From contig DLLA01000113.1 in NCBI GenBank assembly GCA_002479035.1, positions 1 through 9,290 of the forward strand: a DNA stretch of 9,290 bases. The letters are read 5' to 3'. Of this stretch, positions 7,763-9,290 are shown piece after piece. The first letter of the stretch is position 1. Each line of letters starts with the position of its first letter. The position numbers and the translations under genes are program-made. The notes beneath the pieces were generated by a model. The model was not told the DNA's origin, made no database searches, and saw nothing but the letters and a program-made list of their open reading frames with translations. The stretch comes from Bacteroidales bacterium UBA7574 (GTDB taxonomy: Bacteria; Bacteroidota; Bacteroidia; Bacteroidales; Paludibacteraceae).

Positions 7763-9209
7763 CGCCGTCCTGCCCCTTTGCGCTCAGCGTCTCGGGTACC
7801 TTATAGAGTCGTATATAACTCGGTGCCACGCGGATACCCACGCGGTCGCCGTCGTCCCATACATCGTTGGTGTCCACATAGATGTCGTCGCCGTCATCGG
7901 TGCGCACCGTCAGGTGGTAGTGGTCGCCCTTGTACAGAATGAAATGCACCTCCCCGCACAACACGCCGTCTTCCTCGTCGTCCTGCAGGTTCACGCGGTT
8001 GAAATCCACCTCCACTTCCACTTTCTCGCCCACACTGAACCGCTCTGCCATACGCTCCGGCACCTCCCATTCCTCGTCGAGGAACAGCACCTTGTGCCCC
8101 TCCAGCATCTCGCCGTCGAAGGTATTGCACAGCCGCTCTTTCTTCATCACCTGTATATCTTCGGGCTTCACCAGCAGCCCCACGCGGCTGCCCGGCTCAA
8201 AGGCGTGGTAGTCCTGAATCATCAGTTCGTAGCCGTTGTCCGTCTCCACCGTCATCTCGTAGTGCACACCCTTGAAGATACAACTCTTCACCTCGGCATG
8301 CAACTGCCAAGGGTCGTCCTCCGTACCTATCACTTCGGGCTTCTCTTTGCCCAAGTACAGGTCTTCGGGGCGTACCACCACATCCACTTCCTGATTCTCG
8401 CCGAAGCCCTTGTCCACGCACTCGAAGTCGCGTCCGCAGAAGTTCACCACCTCATCGCGTACCATCGTCGCGTCCAATATGTTGCTTTCCCCGATAAAGT
8501 CCGCCACAAAGCAGTTCTGCGGTTCGTTATAGACGTCAGTAGGCGTACCCACCTGCTGTATCTTGCCTTCGCGCATCACCACCACGCGGTCGCTCAGCGT
8601 CAGTGCCTCCTCCTGGTCGTGCGTCACGTAGATAAACGTGATACCCAACTTGTCGTGCATCTCGCGCAACTCCATCTGCATGTCTTTGCGCATCTTCAGG
8701 TCGAGTGCCGCCAACGGCTCGTCCAACAGCAGCACCTCGGGCTCGTTGATGATAGCACGCGCTATCGCCACACGCTGTTGCTGACCGCCGCTCAGGCTGT
8801 CCACATCGCGGTACTCATAGTCCGTCATGCCGACCGTCTTCAACGCCTGCTTCACTTTCTTGGCGATGACTTTCTTGTCCAACTTCTTCAACTTCAGACC
8901 GAAAGCCACGTTGTCATACACGTTCAAATGGGGAAATAGTGCGTACTTCTGGAACACCGTGTTCACGGGTCGCTGATGTGGGGGCATTTGGGTCACATCC
9001 TTGCCGTTGAGCAGGATATCGCCGTCGGTCGCCACCTGAAAGCCCGCTATGCAGCGCAGCAACGTGGTCTTACCGCAGCCCGAAGGCCCCAGGATGGTTA
9101 CAAACTCGCCTTTCTTTACCGAGAGGCTTACATCGTCCAAGGCAAACTTGCCGTCCTCAAACTGTTTCGAGACATGGTTCACCTCAATGATATAATCCGT
9201 TTTCTGCAT
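7749..9209 (-). CDS. potA: Spermidine/putrescine ABC transporter ATP-binding protein PotA, with extended C-terminal region
   Basis: This protein energises polyamine import by ATP hydrolysis. From the ATG at 9209 it has 486 residues. The nucleotide-binding domain has Walker [10 protein letters not shown] (41-49), Q-loop Gln87, signature LSGGQQQR (139-146), Walker B VLLLDE with catalytic Glu164, D-loop LAALD (166-170) and switch His197. After [10 protein letters not shown] (221-230) comes a TOBE-type regulatory region with RPEDLYLG (280-287). It is duplicated: about 305-356 and 419-470 align through shared KG-HY-TV and GxRVG patterns. The second copy and its linker are very acidic. E. coli PotA has 378 residues, so roughly 100 extra come from this duplication. 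An upstream in-frame ATG at 9275 is rejected because it lies within the promoter -7 box; the conserved domain starts immediately after Met 9209. It is first in the operon and overlaps potB by 14 bases. Confidence 0.95.
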   Translation of the reverse strand: MQKTDYIIEVNHVSKQFEDGKFALDDVSLSVKKGEFVTILGPSGCGKTTLLRCIAGFQVATDGDILLNGKDVTQMPPHQRPVNTVFQKYALFPHLNVYDNVAFGLKLKKLDKKVIAKKVKQALKTVGMTDYEYRDVDSLSGGQQQRVAIARAIINEPEVLLLDEPLAALDLKMRKDMQMELREMHDKLGITFIYVTHDQEEALTLSDRVVVMREGKIQQVGTPTDVYNEPQNCFVADFIGESNILDATMVRDEVVNFCGRDFECVDKGFGENQEVDVVVRPEDLYLGKEKPEVIGTEDDPWQLHAEVKSCIFKGVHYEMTVETDNGYELMIQDYHAFEPGSRVGLLVKPEDIQVMKKERLCNTFDGEMLEGHKVLFLDEEWEVPERMAERFSVGEKVEVEVDFNRVNLQDDEEDGVLCGEVHFILYKGDHYHLTVRTDDGDDIYVDTNDVWDDGDRVGIRVAPSYIRLYKVPETLSAKGQDGDESK

Positions 9210-9272
9210 TTCTTTTTCTACTATGGTACACAAAATGTCAGACGCATAAATTCCTGTTTTTGAATTTGGCTG

Positions 9273-9280
9273 CAAAAGTA
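9273..9280 (-). promoter_or_regulatory. Bacteroidota-type promoter -7 element for the pot operon
   Basis: The minus strand reads TACTTTTG followed by CA, an exact fit to the TAnnTTTG -7 consensus used by the primary sigma factor of Bacteroidota. The matching -33 TTTG would lie about 19-21 bases further upstream, beyond the window end, and cannot be checked. Transcription would start near 9266, leaving a leader of about 55-60 bases that is A-rich just before the ATG (AGAAAAAGAA). I see no hairpin, riboswitch or operator in this leader. Confidence 0.65.
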
Positions 9281-9290
9281 CAAAAAAGCA

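Noticed and set aside
7719..8939. 406-codon plus-strand open frame opposite potA
   Set aside because: His/Leu/Val-rich product without recognisable motifs, lying wholly opposite the conserved PotA coding sequence.
7749..9209. ABC ATPase as part of an iron, thiamine, sulfate or sugar importer
   Set aside because: These share the ATPase and TOBE features, but the adjacent permeases and the binding protein with YNWADY and the Trp/Asp pocket residues match the polyamine family specifically.
9210..9275. Longer potA beginning at the in-frame ATG at 9275
   Set aside because: That ATG falls within the -7 promoter box, upstream of the likely transcription start, and the extra 22 residues do not belong to the ABC ATPase fold.

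Overview
The window looks like chromosomal DNA from a member of the Bacteroidota, most likely order Bacteroidales. Four things point there: a TAnnTTTG-type -7 promoter box before the first gene, start sites that mostly lack Shine-Dalgarno sequences, signal peptides ending in '-AQ', and a large TPR protein paired with a plug-less TonB-receptor-like outer-membrane barrel. Genus cannot be fixed from this sequence alone.

Layout: almost the whole window (9209 down to 118) is one minus-strand cluster of six genes packed with overlaps of 14 or 4 bases or gaps of 1-2 bases, so it is very probably a single operon. In transcription order it holds potA (ABC ATPase, 9209-7749), potB and potC (inner-membrane permeases, 7762-6956 and 6953-6096), potD (polyamine-type binding protein, 6099-4768), a 972-residue exported TPR protein (4766-1848) and a 577-residue outer-membrane beta-barrel protein (1851-118). 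A promoter -7 element sits at 9280-9273; its -33 partner would lie beyond the window edge. At the left end, the last 27 codons of an unidentified plus-strand gene (stop at 83-85) converge on the operon, with a probable shared terminator between them.

Function: PotABCD should form a spermidine/putrescine-type importer in the inner membrane. The two downstream genes encode a periplasmic TPR scaffold and an outer-membrane barrel, a pair that recurs in Bacteroidota but whose role I cannot state. Their tight coupling to the importer raises the possibility of a joint envelope function, but this is inference.

Points that stand out: PotD carries a C-terminal membrane anchor and a basic cytoplasmic tail instead of being a free periplasmic protein or lipoprotein; PotA has a duplicated, very acidic C-terminal regulatory region; and the barrel gene has a perfect Shine-Dalgarno sequence, unusual for this phylum. 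I saw no mobile elements, CRISPR arrays, tRNA or rRNA genes, and no gene-free stretch over 300 bases. Nothing here clearly amounts to an undescribed system; the six-gene linkage and the anchored PotD are the best leads.
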